64,000 bases of DNA from Alphaproteobacteria bacterium AO1-B (lineage in GTDB: Bacteria; Pseudomonadota; Alphaproteobacteria; Rhizobiales; Stappiaceae): assembly GCA_001890945.1 (NCBI GenBank), contig MLAX01000003.1, forward strand, positions 62,001 to 126,000. Reading direction: 5' to 3'. The notes under the pieces are model-generated. The model was not told the DNA's origin. It did no database searches and saw only the letters and a list, made by a program, of their open reading frames with translations. Shown piece after piece: positions 7,682 through 16,732 of this stretch; position 1 is the stretch's first letter; every line of letters starts with the position of its first letter. Made by a program: the position numbers and the translations under genes.

Positions 7682-8860
7682 TCAGGCGGCAGAAACCGGG
7701 GCTTGCGCTTGTGGAAAATCCACCGCCCAAGTGCCGGTGCGCTCGGTCTTGTGGATCCAGCCGCCCCCAAGGACGCGGGCCGTGTCGTCATCACTGTCGA
7801 AGAAGACGCACGCCTGACCGGGTGCGACACCCGTTTCGCCGTTGGCAAGATCAACAAAGGCCTTGCCGTTCAATATCCGTAAGGTCGCCGGGGCGGGCGG
7901 GCGGGTGGAGCGGACTTTGGCAAAGACCTCGATCTCATCCCCTTCATCGAGCGGCTGATCGCCGATCCAGTTCATTTCGCGCAGCAGGATCGTGTGTGTT
8001 GCCAAAGCCTCACGCGGGCCCACGATCACGCGGCGTTCGTCCGCATCAAGGCGCACCACGTAAAGCGGCTCGCCCGTGGCCACACCAATGCCTCGGCGCT
8101 GGCCGATCGTGAAGTGGATGATGCCGTTGTGTTCACCCAGGACCCGGCCGTCCATATGGACAATCTCGCCAGGTTCGGCAGCGTTTGGCCGCAGCTTTCG
8201 GATCACCGCGGCATAGTCTCCGTTCGGCACGAAGCAGATGTCCTGGCTGTCAGGCTTGTTGGCAACCGACAACCCGAACTCTTCGGCAAGGGCACGGACT
8301 TGAGACTTCGGCATCCCGCCGAGCGGAAAGCGGACGAAATCCAGCTGTTCCTGCGTTGTGGCAAACAGGAAGTAGCTCTGATCCCGGTCAAGGTCCGTGG
8401 GGCGGAAGAGCGCACGCTTGTTGCCCTGGGCTGCCGAGCGAACATAGTGGCCGGTGGCCAAGGCGTCCGCGCCAAGATCCTTTGCCGTTTTCAAAAGGTC
8501 GGTGAACTTGACGGTCTGGTTGCAGGAGACGCAGGGAATGGGGGTTTCGCCGGCGATATAACTGTCGGCAAACCGGTCCATAACCTGTTCCTTGAAGCGG
8601 CTTTCATAGTCGAGCACGTAGTGCGGGATGCCGATTTTTTCGGCGGCCCGGCGTGCGTCATGGATGTCGACGCCCGCACAGCATGCCTTTGCCTTGGCGA
8701 CGGCGGCGCCATGGTCATAGAGCTGCAAGGTCACACCAATAACATCATAACCTTCGGCGTGCATCAGCGCGGCAACGACGGAACTGTCCACGCCGCCGGA
8801 CATGGCAACGACCACGCGCGTGTCTTCGGGGCGGCCGGGAAGATCCAGACTGTTCAACAT
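7682..8860 (-). CDS. mnmA: tRNA-specific 2-thiouridylase MnmA
   Basis: Inserts sulfur at position 2 of U34 in tRNA-Lys, -Glu and -Gln, using ATP and a persulfide. 392 residues from ATG 8860. The PP-loop is SGGVDSS (21-27); the catalytic pair is C113 (PCVSCN) and C209 (SQDICFV), matching the two redox cysteines of the family; GHYVR and the QRRGIG segment near 290 are conserved. Longer in-frame starts reach back to 9091 but the extra N-terminus is unlike the family. Transcribed divergently from the flagellar fliK group and toward tRNA-Met. Confidence 0.94.
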   Translation of the reverse strand: MLNSLDLPGRPEDTRVVVAMSGGVDSSVVAALMHAEGYDVIGVTLQLYDHGAAVAKAKACCAGVDIHDARRAAEKIGIPHYVLDYESRFKEQVMDRFADSYIAGETPIPCVSCNQTVKFTDLLKTAKDLGADALATGHYVRSAAQGNKRALFRPTDLDRDQSYFLFATTQEQLDFVRFPLGGMPKSQVRALAEEFGLSVANKPDSQDICFVPNGDYAAVIRKLRPNAAEPGEIVHMDGRVLGEHNGIIHFTIGQRRGIGVATGEPLYVVRLDADERRVIVGPREALATHTILLREMNWIGDQPLDEGDEIEVFAKVRSTRPPAPATLRILNGKAFVDLANGETGVAPGQACVFFDSDDDTARVLGGGWIHKTERTGTWAVDFPQAQAPVSAA

Positions 8861-9203
8861 GTTCAAAAGCACTTTCAGAAAGTTCGGGCCCTGCCGGTCA
8901 CAGGCGTTCAGTAAGCGCTGTGTCCGGTCACCCCGGAAACGCTCGTTTCCTCGGGCCATTTCCAATTGGGGCGCACTATACAGATAAGGGCGCTGCTTGC
9001 CAATTGCGAGCCGTGCGCACCCGGCATGCATTGCCGGAGCGGCAAAGCTTGCCGCGTTATGGCTGGTTGGTGTCGGGTTGGCAGGGTTCAAATGATTTGA
9101 GATTCAATGCCTTGACTGGATTTTTGAAACTGGCCCGCGGTTTGCTTTCTCGTTTTGTGACGCTGTCTGCCCAATTGCGGGCAAATTTTATTGAGGTGCT
9201 CTT
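8861..9203. other. Divergent promoter region between mnmA and fliK
   Basis: 343 bp without a gene. It carries the sigma-54-type element at 9131-9146 directed at fliK and a GATTC (GANTC-type) site near 9102. Minus-strand open frames that enter it are N-terminal extensions of mnmA or antisense to fliK and show no start signals. Confidence 0.5.
9131..9146 (+). promoter_or_regulatory. Sigma-54 (-24/-12) type promoter of fliK-flgD
   Basis: TGGCCCGCGGTTTGCT matches the RpoN consensus TGGCACG-N4-TTGCW at every fixed position but one, with the invariant GG and GC spaced by 10 bases. It ends 57 bp before the fliK GTG. A sigma-54 activator gene of FlbD type lies in the adjacent flagellar operon, and middle/late flagellar operons in alphaproteobacteria such as Caulobacter are known to be sigma-54/FlbD driven. 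Confidence 0.7.
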
Positions 9204-11372
9204 GTGCTGCCTTTTGGATTGATGACCGATATGACTGCCGCTTCTTCGCCTGCCAATCGTGGCGGTGCGAATGTTGCCGGGCCCATGGGGAAAGCCGAGA
9301 ACGGGTTTCGGCAGTTTTCGGATGATCTTCAGGAGACCCTGCAGGCATTGGCGCCTGACAGTGTTGCGCAAGAAGGCGGCGCTGTCTCTAGCGGTCAGTC
9401 GGCACCGAACCTGGATGCGCTGAAGGCCGATGCGGCGGAGCTTACTGGTGACGCTGTTGCGGGTGCTGAAGCTGCAGCGGATGATGAAACGCTGGAGGCC
9501 GGTGCCGTCCTGGCCGATGACCCCGGTGCGGCCGTTCCTGGAAGCTTGGGGGAGATTTGGCAGGCTGCTGCTGGTGAAGCCCCTGTCGTTAATGGTGCTG
9601 GACCTGTTCCTGCTGCTGAAGATGGCAGATTGGTTGAAGAGGCGGGCCTTCTGCTTGTTCGTCCCGCCGGTGACGGCGATGTAGCTGCTGCAGGAAGCCG
9701 CGGTGGTGATATTCAGGGCGAGGCAGTTGCTGCAAAGGCAGGTGCTGCCAGCAAGCCGGGATTTGCGTCTGCATTAGTTTCCAATGGAATGGGCGCCGCT
9801 GGTTCGCCGTCTTCAGGCGTGGTGTCCGATGCGGCCTCTGCCAGCTCTTCACAGGATGTCTCTGATCTACCGCCTCCGGTAAATCGTCAGCCGATCATCG
9901 CTCAGCGGGTTGAGAGTGCTGCCGATGGTGTCGCTGGGCAGGAGGGAAAAGCGGCAGCAACGGTGGTTAAGGTTGCCGATCCGGCAAAGCCGCTATCACC
10001 ATCATCTGCCGCTGAGGACGGCCTCAGCCGGACAAGTGATGCGCCGATCATTGAGCCAAAGCAGCGGCGATGGCAGGTAAGTTTGCCGCCGGAGTTGCGC
10101 TCGCAGTCCGTCATGGTTCAAACGGCACCACAAAACGTACCGGTTGCTCAGGCTGATGCTTCCGGCGAAGTTCTCGATCCGCTTCAACAAGCGGCGACGG
10201 CTCAAGCCGCAGCGCAGGCCACCGGGTCCAAAGAGCCCGTTGCAAAGCCTCTGAACACATCTGCTCAGGGCAGTGCACAACTTAACGCGCAGCCAGGGAC
10301 TTCTTCTGCGGTCAATAATCAGCCTGTCGTGGCTCCGCAGAACGCGGCGGTGTCTGCGACGCAGAATGAGGCAAGTGTCCGTCAACCAGCTGCGCCTGAG
10401 ATTGCAAGACCTGCGCCGGTGACTCCGTCGATGCCTCAAGCGCAACCAGCTCCGGCAGCAAGCGTACAGCCTCCTGTGACGCCGGTTGCCGTTTCAAACC
10501 GGCCGGCGAACTCCACCATCCCGCAGTCAGCAATAGCAGAGCCGGGTGGTGCGGATTTGGGTGTTGATGACCTTGCTGTTGATGTGGACGCTGAACCTGT
10601 GCGTTTGGAGCGTAGACCAGCTGGAGAGGTGTTGTTCGCAGGCGCGAAGGCGCCTTCGGTGAATTCCGCGGCACCGCAGATGCAGGGACTGAGCAGCGGC
10701 CAACCGCAGATGATGGCTATGCAGAGTAGCGGCGGAGCTGGTCAGCAGAGTGCTATCCCTGCAGCTGCTCTTTCAAATGAAATCATCGCGGATGAAATTC
10801 TACCTGCATCGGCTTTTGAAGCAGAGCTGGGTGCGGACCTTGATTTCACCGCGACCGTGCGCGGTGGTGAGATGCAAGGAGCTGCCCGGACCGAAGCCTT
10901 GCAGACCCCAAATCAGGCGCAAAGCTCTCAATTGGCCTCTCAGGTCGCAGTTGAGATGGCACGCAACCTGAAAAACGCGCAGACCCGGTTTCAGATGCGG
11001 TTTGATCCTCCCGAGCTCGGAAGAGTTGATGTCAACATGAAGGTTGCAGCGGATGGCAGCGTTCAGGCGCATCTGATTGTTGAGCGTCCCGAAACGCTCG
11101 ACATGTTCCTGCGGGATCAGCGCGGTTTGGAGCGCGCGCTCGAGGCGGCCGGGCTGAACGCCAATTCAAATGATCTGCAGTTTTCGCTGAAACAAGGGCC
11201 AGGACACCAGTTTGCATCCCAGGATGACCAGGGACAGCAAAACGGGCAATCCGGCGCAGCCAGTACCGAAGCGGATGGCAGCGGGGATGCCTCGGCGGAT
11301 GAGGCCATGGACGGGCAACTTCTCAGGATGACGCTGGCAGAGCAGCGCGGCGGCCTGGATGTAAGGATTTAA
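9204..11372 (+). CDS. fliK: Flagellar hook-length control protein FliK
   Basis: Secreted ruler of 722 residues that measures the hook and switches the export gate from hook to filament substrates. The first ~570 residues are low-complexity, rich in Ala, Pro, Gln and Ser, as expected of the disordered ruler. The conserved C-terminal Flg_hook domain spans about 575-670: an ARNLKNAQTRFQMRFDPPELG block, then VDVNMKV, VQAHLIVE and a helix with RDQRGLERALEAAGL. The GTG at 9204 is preferred since GAGGTG lies 5 bases upstream; ATG 9222 is an alternative. First gene of the fliK-flgD unit behind a sigma-54-type promoter. Confidence 0.92.
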   Translation: MLPFGLMTDMTAASSPANRGGANVAGPMGKAENGFRQFSDDLQETLQALAPDSVAQEGGAVSSGQSAPNLDALKADAAELTGDAVAGAEAAADDETLEAGAVLADDPGAAVPGSLGEIWQAAAGEAPVVNGAGPVPAAEDGRLVEEAGLLLVRPAGDGDVAAAGSRGGDIQGEAVAAKAGAASKPGFASALVSNGMGAAGSPSSGVVSDAASASSSQDVSDLPPPVNRQPIIAQRVESAADGVAGQEGKAAATVVKVADPAKPLSPSSAAEDGLSRTSDAPIIEPKQRRWQVSLPPELRSQSVMVQTAPQNVPVAQADASGEVLDPLQQAATAQAAAQATGSKEPVAKPLNTSAQGSAQLNAQPGTSSAVNNQPVVAPQNAAVSATQNEASVRQPAAPEIARPAPVTPSMPQAQPAPAASVQPPVTPVAVSNRPANSTIPQSAIAEPGGADLGVDDLAVDVDAEPVRLERRPAGEVLFAGAKAPSVNSAAPQMQGLSSGQPQMMAMQSSGGAGQQSAIPAAALSNEIIADEILPASAFEAELGADLDFTATVRGGEMQGAARTEALQTPNQAQSSQLASQVAVEMARNLKNAQTRFQMRFDPPELGRVDVNMKVAADGSVQAHLIVERPETLDMFLRDQRGLERALEAAGLNANSNDLQFSLKQGPGHQFASQDDQGQQNGQSGAASTEADGSGDASADEAMDGQLLRMTLAEQRGGLDVRI

Positions 11373-11402
11373 TGGGCACCTAGAGTGCCTGAGGAGAGTG
11401 TG

Positions 11403-12089
11403 ATGACCTTTTTTTCACCGAGTACAAGCAACACCAGCAGCACAAGCGGAACGACACAATCGTCGAGCCAAGCCAGCACGCAGGCTAGTGAAGCTGGCTT
11501 GTCGGCGAACTACGAATTGTTTCTCAGTATGCTGACCACGCAAATCCAGAACCAGGATCCGTTGGATCCGCTCGATTCTGCCGAATACACCAACCAGCTG
11601 GTTCAGTATTCGAATGTCGAGCAGTCTATTCAAACGAACAAGAACCTCGAAGAGATGATCAGTCTGCTTTCCAGCAATCAGTCATCTGCCTACGTGAATT
11701 ACATAGGCACCGAAGTGACGGCCGCTGGCGGGACGGCAATGTTCGATAACGGTCAGGCGAACTGGAAATACGATGTCCTGGAGGATGCGACCGGGACCGT
11801 CGAGATCCTGAATGATGCAGGGCAGACGGTCTACTCCGGGGAAATCGAGCTCAAGGCGGGCGGTGGCACTTACACATGGGATGGGACCACTGACTTGGGA
11901 GGCACGGCATCCAAGGGCGCCTACACGATCCAGCTGGATGTAAGTGACAGCGCCGGGAATGCCGAGCCCGCATCCATCGAGGTCTCGGGTGTCGTTGACG
12001 AAGTGGATTTTAGCGGAGCCGTTCCGTTCCTAAGGATTGGGGAGCTCTCAGTTCCGGTGAGCGCGGTAAAGTCCGTACGGTCTATCTAA
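11403..12089 (+). CDS. flgD: Flagellar hook assembly scaffold FlgD
   Basis: Hook-capping protein of 228 residues needed for polymerisation of hook subunit FlgE. N-terminal Ser/Thr-rich segment (export signal region), then the family motif NYELFLSMLTTQIQNQDPLDP with DSAEYTNQLVQYSNVEQ, and C-terminal FlgD Ig-like and Tudor-like domains (GTYTWDGTTDLGG, KGAYTIQL). ATG 11403 follows GAGGAGAG by 4 bases; an upstream in-frame GTG at 11385 has no such signal. It lies 30 bp after fliK and is followed by a clear terminator. Confidence 0.94.
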   Translation: MTFFSPSTSNTSSTSGTTQSSSQASTQASEAGLSANYELFLSMLTTQIQNQDPLDPLDSAEYTNQLVQYSNVEQSIQTNKNLEEMISLLSSNQSSAYVNYIGTEVTAAGGTAMFDNGQANWKYDVLEDATGTVEILNDAGQTVYSGEIELKAGGGTYTWDGTTDLGGTASKGAYTIQLDVSDSAGNAEPASIEVSGVVDEVDFSGAVPFLRIGELSVPVSAVKSVRSI

Positions 12090-12128
12090 GTCTCGCTGGC
12101 TAAGTAATTTGCTTGAAATTAGTGGTTT

Positions 12129-12165
12129 TGCAGGGTGCCAGTACAAGCTGACGCCCTGCATTTTT
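12129..12165 (+). terminator. Rho-independent terminator after flgD
   Basis: Stem TGCAGGGTG / CGCCCTGCA (one G-T pair) with a 14-base loop, followed at once by TTTTT. It ends the fliK-flgD unit, so sciP needs its own promoter in the AT-rich 230 bp that follows. Confidence 0.8.
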
Positions 12166-12401
12166 GCATCTTGAGGGGGTTTCAGCGCATTGCATTGCAA
12201 ATTGCATGGCCGCAGGCTTATGGTTAACAGAACCTAATAAGTTTCACTTGTTTTTGAAGTAATGAATTCATCAATCCCTAAATATCATTCACAGATTCCA
12301 GATATTATAGTTAATAAAAGTCAAATATTGCTTTAGTCGTTTGTTAAGCGTCATTGTGTAGTCTCTAATTCAACCTTGGTCATGGTTAGTGTGAGAGTAC
12401 A
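12166..12401. promoter_or_regulatory. AT-rich leader and promoter region of sciP
   Basis: Markedly AT-rich compared with its surroundings. It holds half-matching CtrA elements (TTAA followed 7 bases later by TAAT near 12225; TTAA half-sites near 12312 and 12345) and one GANTC methylation site (GATTC, 12294-12298). No perfect TTAA-N7-TTAA box was found here. Confidence 0.45.
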
Positions 12402-12677
12402 ATGACCGAACAAATTCGTTCGCGTGTAAAATATGTCATCGGCCCGGATGGGAGCCCGCTCACGATAGCGGATCTTCCACCTACCTCTACCAAGCGCTGG
12501 GTTATCCGGCGGAAGGCGGAAGTGGTAGCAGCAGTGCGGGGCGGCCTATTATCCCTCGAGGAAGCCTGTCAGAGGTATACCCTGACAGTGGAAGAGTTCC
12601 TGTCTTGGCAGAGCTCGATCGAAAAACATGGATTGGCAGGGCTTCGCGCAACGCGGATCCAGCAATACCGGAATTGA
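12402..12677 (+). CDS. sciP: CtrA inhibitor SciP (DUF1153)
   Basis: 91-residue helix-turn-helix protein. The segments VKYVIGPDGSPLTIADLPP, TKRWVIRRKAEVV and LLSLEEACQRYTLTVEEFLSW are those of SciP/DUF1153, which in Caulobacter binds CtrA and keeps it from activating flagellar and cell-cycle promoters. Length is typical. It is a single gene framed by terminators on both sides and sits between two flagellar transcription units whose second promoter carries a perfect CtrA box, so the inhibitor is encoded beside its probable targets. Confidence 0.95.
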   Translation: MTEQIRSRVKYVIGPDGSPLTIADLPPTSTKRWVIRRKAEVVAAVRGGLLSLEEACQRYTLTVEEFLSWQSSIEKHGLAGLRATRIQQYRN

Positions 12678-12725
12678 TGGCCTGACAGCCAAAGATATTA
12701 ACGACCGCGTGGGGGCGGTGCGACG

Positions 12726-12750
12726 AGGTCGGCTTAGCCGGCCTTTTTTT
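12726..12750 (+). terminator. Rho-independent terminator after sciP
   Basis: Stem AGGTCGGC / GCCGGCCT with a TTA loop and a run of seven T. It lies 49 bp after the sciP stop. Confidence 0.82.
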
Positions 12751-12878
12751 GTTGCGCGCTTTTTCGGTAAACTTATCCAAAGGTTAATGAGGTGGGCAGT
12801 TTTTCCCCACTTCAGTTGCAAAATGCCTTAGCGAATTTCGCAGAAATCAGCCAACTCACCCGCATTGATAATGTTTTG

Positions 12879-12893
12879 TTAACTTCTTGTTAA
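12879..12893. promoter_or_regulatory. Perfect CtrA box upstream of fliF
   Basis: TTAA-CTTCTTG-TTAA, an exact TTAA-N7-TTAA CtrA full site, 98 bp before the chosen fliF start. A GANTC site (GACTC, 12942-12946) lies between it and the gene. In Caulobacter and relatives CtrA directly activates early (class II) flagellar operons such as fliF. Confidence 0.82.
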
Positions 12894-12991
12894 CCCTCCG
12901 GGCGGCAAATTTTGCCCATCAGAGGCATGGCGTGATTTGCCGACTCTGCCGATAAGGGCAAGTGGCAGGCGAAAGATGCGGGCGGGCATTC

Positions 12992-14608
12992 GTGAACGGA
13001 CTTATTGAATTCATAAAAACACTGGGACCAGCGCGGATCGCGGCGATGGGGGCCGTTGCAGCGATCCTGGTCGGTGTCTTTGCGTTTATCATCTTCCGGG
13101 TGACTGCGCCGCAGATGACGACGCTCTACAACGAGCTGACCCTTGAAGACTCCGCAGCGATCGTCTCCCAGCTTGAAAGTCAGGGGGTGCAGTTCAAGTT
13201 GGCCCGCGAAGGCGCGTCCATCATGGTGCCGCAGGAGCAAGTCGCGCGTTTGCGGATGCAACTCGCCGCTGAAGGCCTCCCGACAGGCGGTTCCATCGGG
13301 TACGAGATTTTCGACCGCTCCGACACGCTCGGCGCGACCAGCTTCGTTCAGAACATCAATCACCTCCGTGCAATGGAAGGCGAGCTGTCGCGCACGATCA
13401 GCTCCCTCGACCGGATCCGCTCCGCGCGTGTTCATCTCGTGATCCCTGAGCGCCAGCTGTTCCAGCGAGACCGGCGCCCGCCGTCTGCTTCAATCGTTTT
13501 GAACGTGCGTGGGGGGCTGGGGCCCGGCGAAATCCGAGCGGTTCAGCATCTCGTGGCGACGGCCGTTGACGGGCTGGACCCGGATAAAGTGTCAATTGTC
13601 GATGAATCCGGCCGCTTGTTGGCGTCGGGCGCAAGCAGCGATGACGAGGGTATGGTATCTGCCCGGCTGCAGGAGCGTTCAACTGCCATCGAAAGCCGCC
13701 TGCGCAATCAGGTCGAGGAAATCCTGAATTCCGTTGTCGGGCCAGGCCGCGCCCGGGTGCGCGTCAACGCTGATATCGATTTTAATCGTTTGACAGAGAC
13801 GACAGAGACCTTTGATCCGGAAGGGCAGGTCGTCCGCTCGACCCAGACGAAGGAAGAAGCGACGTCCAGCACGCGTCAAGACGGGCAGGTCACGGTTGGA
13901 AACGAGCTTCCAAATGCCGACGCAAATCAGAACAACGACGCTGAAGAGCAAGATACGTCTTCGCTGACCGAGGAGATTGTCAATTACGAGATCTCCAGAT
14001 CGACACGCACTGAAGTCGTTGAAGCTGGCCGCATCACACGTCTTTCAGTTGCAGTGCTTGTAGATGGTACCTACGAGACTGATGGAGATGGCAATTCCGT
14101 CTACACGCCGCGCTCCCAGGAAGCTCTAGACCGGATTGCTGTGCTGGTGCGCTCAGCTGTGGGGTTCGATGAGGCGCGCGGCGATGTTGTTGAAGTGATC
14201 AATCTTCAATTCGCCCTGCCGCCGGAACTCGACATTGCTGAAGCAGATGGTCTTTTTGAATTTACGCGCTCTGATATTATGCGTTTTGCAGAGCTTGGGG
14301 TCCTGTTCCTGATCGCAATTCTGCTCCTCCTCTTCGTTGTCCGCCCGCTTCTGCGCCGTATCGTGACACCGGAAGAGCGGCAACCGCAGGAGTTGGTGAT
14401 CGGCCCAGATGGTACGTTGGTCGCTGACAGCGAAGTGCCGAAGGAAGAAGAGGAAGAAGATGAATTCGTGATCGAATGGTTGGAGCAGGCAAAACAAGAA
14501 GGTGCACTGCAGGCCAGTTCGATCGCGAAGGTTGGCGAAATGATCTCTGATCATCCAACTGAGGCCGTGAACATTGTCCGTGGTTGGCTAGATGAGCAGG
14601 CGGCGTAA
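12992..14608 (+). CDS. fliF: Flagellar MS-ring protein FliF
   Basis: 538-residue inner-membrane ring protein on which the C-ring and export apparatus assemble. An N-terminal membrane helix (residues ~12-37, [18 protein letters not shown]) is followed by the YscJ-like ring-building motifs ([24 protein letters not shown]) and a long periplasmic domain. A second helix ([16 protein letters not shown], ~435-455) leads to a cytoplasmic acidic tail ending WLDEQAA, the FliG-binding end. GTG 12992 ([13 protein letters not shown]) fits the family; GTG 12962 would add ten residues. Its stop overlaps the fliG start (TAATG). Confidence 0.95.
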   Translation: MNGLIEFIKTLGPARIAAMGAVAAILVGVFAFIIFRVTAPQMTTLYNELTLEDSAAIVSQLESQGVQFKLAREGASIMVPQEQVARLRMQLAAEGLPTGGSIGYEIFDRSDTLGATSFVQNINHLRAMEGELSRTISSLDRIRSARVHLVIPERQLFQRDRRPPSASIVLNVRGGLGPGEIRAVQHLVATAVDGLDPDKVSIVDESGRLLASGASSDDEGMVSARLQERSTAIESRLRNQVEEILNSVVGPGRARVRVNADIDFNRLTETTETFDPEGQVVRSTQTKEEATSSTRQDGQVTVGNELPNADANQNNDAEEQDTSSLTEEIVNYEISRSTRTEVVEAGRITRLSVAVLVDGTYETDGDGNSVYTPRSQEALDRIAVLVRSAVGFDEARGDVVEVINLQFALPPELDIAEADGLFEFTRSDIMRFAELGVLFLIAILLLLFVVRPLLRRIVTPEERQPQELVIGPDGTLVADSEVPKEEEEEDEFVIEWLEQAKQEGALQASSIAKVGEMISDHPTEAVNIVRGWLDEQAA

Positions 14609-15657
14609 TGGCAAGCGATCAGCTACAACAACACCTCACAGTCAGCGTTGATGAGGAAGAGCGCGAACTAAAGGGCGCAGAGCGGGCAGCGGTTTTGCTG
14701 CTGGCTCTCGGTGAATCTCACGGTGCACCCATCTGGGATAAACTGGACGAGATCGAGGTCCGGCAAGTGTCCGCTGCCATGGCGAACCTTGGACCTGTCA
14801 CTCCGAACATGCTTGAGGATCTCTTCAAGGACTTTGTGCGCCGCATCAGCTCGAAAGGCGCGTTGACCGGAAACGTGGATGCCACTGAGCGGCTGCTAGC
14901 GACCTTCCTGCCAGGCGACAAGGTCTCTGTCATCATGGAGGAGATCCGTGGTCCTGCAGGCCGGAATATGTGGGAGAAGCTCTCCAACGTTCAGGAAAAC
15001 GTTCTGGCGAACTACCTGAAGAACGAGTATCCGCAGACCGTTGCGGTGGTCCTGTCGAAAATCAATTCCGATCACGCGGCGCGCGTCCTGGGCATCCTGC
15101 CTGAGGAGTTGGCGCTCGAAGTTGTCAGCCGGATGCTGCGCATGGACGCGGTTCAGAAGGAAGTTCTGGAGAAGGTCGAGCAAACGTTGCGGGTGGAATT
15201 CATGTCCAACCTGACCAACACCTCGCGCCGGGACAGCCATGAAATGATGGCTGACATCTTCAACAACTTCGACCGGCAAACCGAAGCCCGTTTCCTGGCA
15301 GCTTTGGAAGAGGACAACCGTGAAGCGGCAGATCGCATCAAGACCTTGATGTTCACCTTCGATGATCTGCTGAAGCTGGACGCGGCAAGTGCTCAGACCT
15401 TGTTGCGGCATGTAGAGAAAGATCAGCTTGCGATCGCCCTGAAGGGCTCTACGGACGCAGCACGCGAATTCTTCTTTGGCAATATGTCTTCGCGTGCCGC
15501 GAAGCTGTTGCAGGACGATATGGAGGCTTTGGGACCGGTCCGCTTGCGCGATGTAGACGATGCGCAAACTGGAATGGTCAATCAAGCCAAGGATTTGGCT
15601 GCCAAGGGTGAGATTATGATCTCGAAATCCAAGGGCGATGAAGAGATTATCTACTAA
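14608..15657 (+). CDS. fliG: Flagellar motor switch protein FliG
   Basis: C-ring subunit of 349 residues that binds FliF at its N-terminus and meets the stator at its C-terminus. The N-terminal domain starts with [15 protein letters not shown]; the middle domain contains [23 protein letters not shown], the usual EHPQ-type motif here as NEYPQ; the C-terminal domain carries the charged ridge around [20 protein letters not shown] and [19 protein letters not shown]. Length is normal. Overlaps fliF and fliH by one base each (TAATG), indicating translational coupling. Confidence 0.95.
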   Translation: MASDQLQQHLTVSVDEEERELKGAERAAVLLLALGESHGAPIWDKLDEIEVRQVSAAMANLGPVTPNMLEDLFKDFVRRISSKGALTGNVDATERLLATFLPGDKVSVIMEEIRGPAGRNMWEKLSNVQENVLANYLKNEYPQTVAVVLSKINSDHAARVLGILPEELALEVVSRMLRMDAVQKEVLEKVEQTLRVEFMSNLTNTSRRDSHEMMADIFNNFDRQTEARFLAALEEDNREAADRIKTLMFTFDDLLKLDAASAQTLLRHVEKDQLAIALKGSTDAAREFFFGNMSSRAAKLLQDDMEALGPVRLRDVDDAQTGMVNQAKDLAAKGEIMISKSKGDEEIIY

Positions 15658-16388
15658 TGCGGCACGAGGCTGGGACATATACGAGATTGGGCACGATGAC
15701 GAACCCGTCTAAATTTCTGTTCAACACTGACTTCGCGGAGCCCGAAGAGCCCGAAGTTGTTGAGCCGCCGAAACCGGAAATTCCGATGATGCCGGTCGCC
15801 GACCACCAGGCCCAGCTTAAAAAAGCCAAGGCGCAGGCATTTGAAGAAGGCCGGGTTCAGGCGCTCAAGGACTTGCAGACCAAACAAGAGACCTTGTTGA
15901 CGGAAGAGGTTGGGCATCTGGTAGTCGCCGTGGGCCGGGTACTGGAAACCATCGACGAATCCGTTGCCAATCAGGAGAAGGATGCTGTCGGCCTTGCATT
16001 TCTTGTGGCTAGACGCCTCTGCGCACATCTGATTGCCCGGCAGCCACTGGCAGAAACCGTTGCTTTGGTGTCAGAGTGTTTGGGCCCTTTGCGGCGGGCA
16101 CCCCATCTCGTCATTCGTGTGGCTGAGCGGGACGTTGAAGCGCTTAAGGCCAAGGTCGACCCCATCATTCATGAAAAGGGTTTCGAGGGGCGCCTGGTCA
16201 TTCTTGGCGAGCCGGAGATTGCCAGAGGCGATTGCCACATCGAGTGGGCGGATGGCGGAATTCGGCGGGACCGCAAAGCTCTTGAAGCTGAAATTGATGG
16301 CAGCATCCGCGCGTATTTGAAAGCAGGGCGCGCTCCGAAACCGGCTCCGAAGGCCGATGGAGCATCTGAGAAAGACACTGAGGCATGA
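15657..16388 (+). CDS. fliH: Flagellar assembly protein FliH-like
   Basis: 243-residue regulator of the export ATPase FliI. Pro/Glu-rich N-terminus (EEPEVVEPPKPEIP), then a helical region with an FEEGRVQALKDLQ glycine-containing helix, and a C-terminal FliH/V-ATPase-E-like domain (LVIRVAERDVEALKAKVD, then RGDCHIEWADGGIRRD). The ATG at 15657 overlaps the fliG stop; ATG 15696 is a second possibility. FliH is poorly conserved, so identity rests on the domain pattern and its place between fliG and fliN. The partner ATPase gene fliI is not in the window. Confidence 0.82.
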   Translation: MRHEAGTYTRLGTMTNPSKFLFNTDFAEPEEPEVVEPPKPEIPMMPVADHQAQLKKAKAQAFEEGRVQALKDLQTKQETLLTEEVGHLVVAVGRVLETIDESVANQEKDAVGLAFLVARRLCAHLIARQPLAETVALVSECLGPLRRAPHLVIRVAERDVEALKAKVDPIIHEKGFEGRLVILGEPEIARGDCHIEWADGGIRRDRKALEAEIDGSIRAYLKAGRAPKPAPKADGASEKDTEA

Positions 16389-16720
16389 GTGACGAACAAG
16401 ACACAAACATCCCTCTGGATGAATTGGAAGCGCCGGACCGGGTTGGAGAGGCTGAGGAGATCCATAATCCTCAGTCGGCGGCCGATCTTGAAGCGGTATT
16501 CGACGTTCCGGTTAGGATCTCGGCGGTCCTGGGGCACTCGAAAATGCATGTGTCGGACCTGCTGAAACTCGCGTCAGGTACGGTTTTGGAACTCGACCGC
16601 AAAGTCGGGGAAGCCATTGATATTTATGTAAATGATCGCCTAGTGGCACGTGGAGAGGTTGTTCTCGTTGAGGACAAACTCGGTGTGACCATGACGGAAA
16701 TCATCAAGACCGATCGATAG
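16385..16720 (+). CDS. fliN: Flagellar motor switch protein FliN
   Basis: 111-residue C-ring subunit with an acidic N-terminal extension and a SpoA domain: DVPVRISAVLGHSKMHVSDLLKLASGTVLELDR, then IDIYVNDRLVARGEVVLVEDKLGVTMTEI. It forms the base of the rotor and binds FliH. The start overlaps fliH by ATGA. No fliM is seen nearby. Confidence 0.94.
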   Translation: MSDEQDTNIPLDELEAPDRVGEAEEIHNPQSAADLEAVFDVPVRISAVLGHSKMHVSDLLKLASGTVLELDRKVGEAIDIYVNDRLVARGEVVLVEDKLGVTMTEIIKTDR

Positions 16721-16732
16721 AAGAGGGATCGT

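Noticed and set aside
12225..12240. Possible CtrA box upstream of sciP
   Set aside because: TTAA-N7-TAAT has two mismatches in the second half-site; only half-sites are visible.
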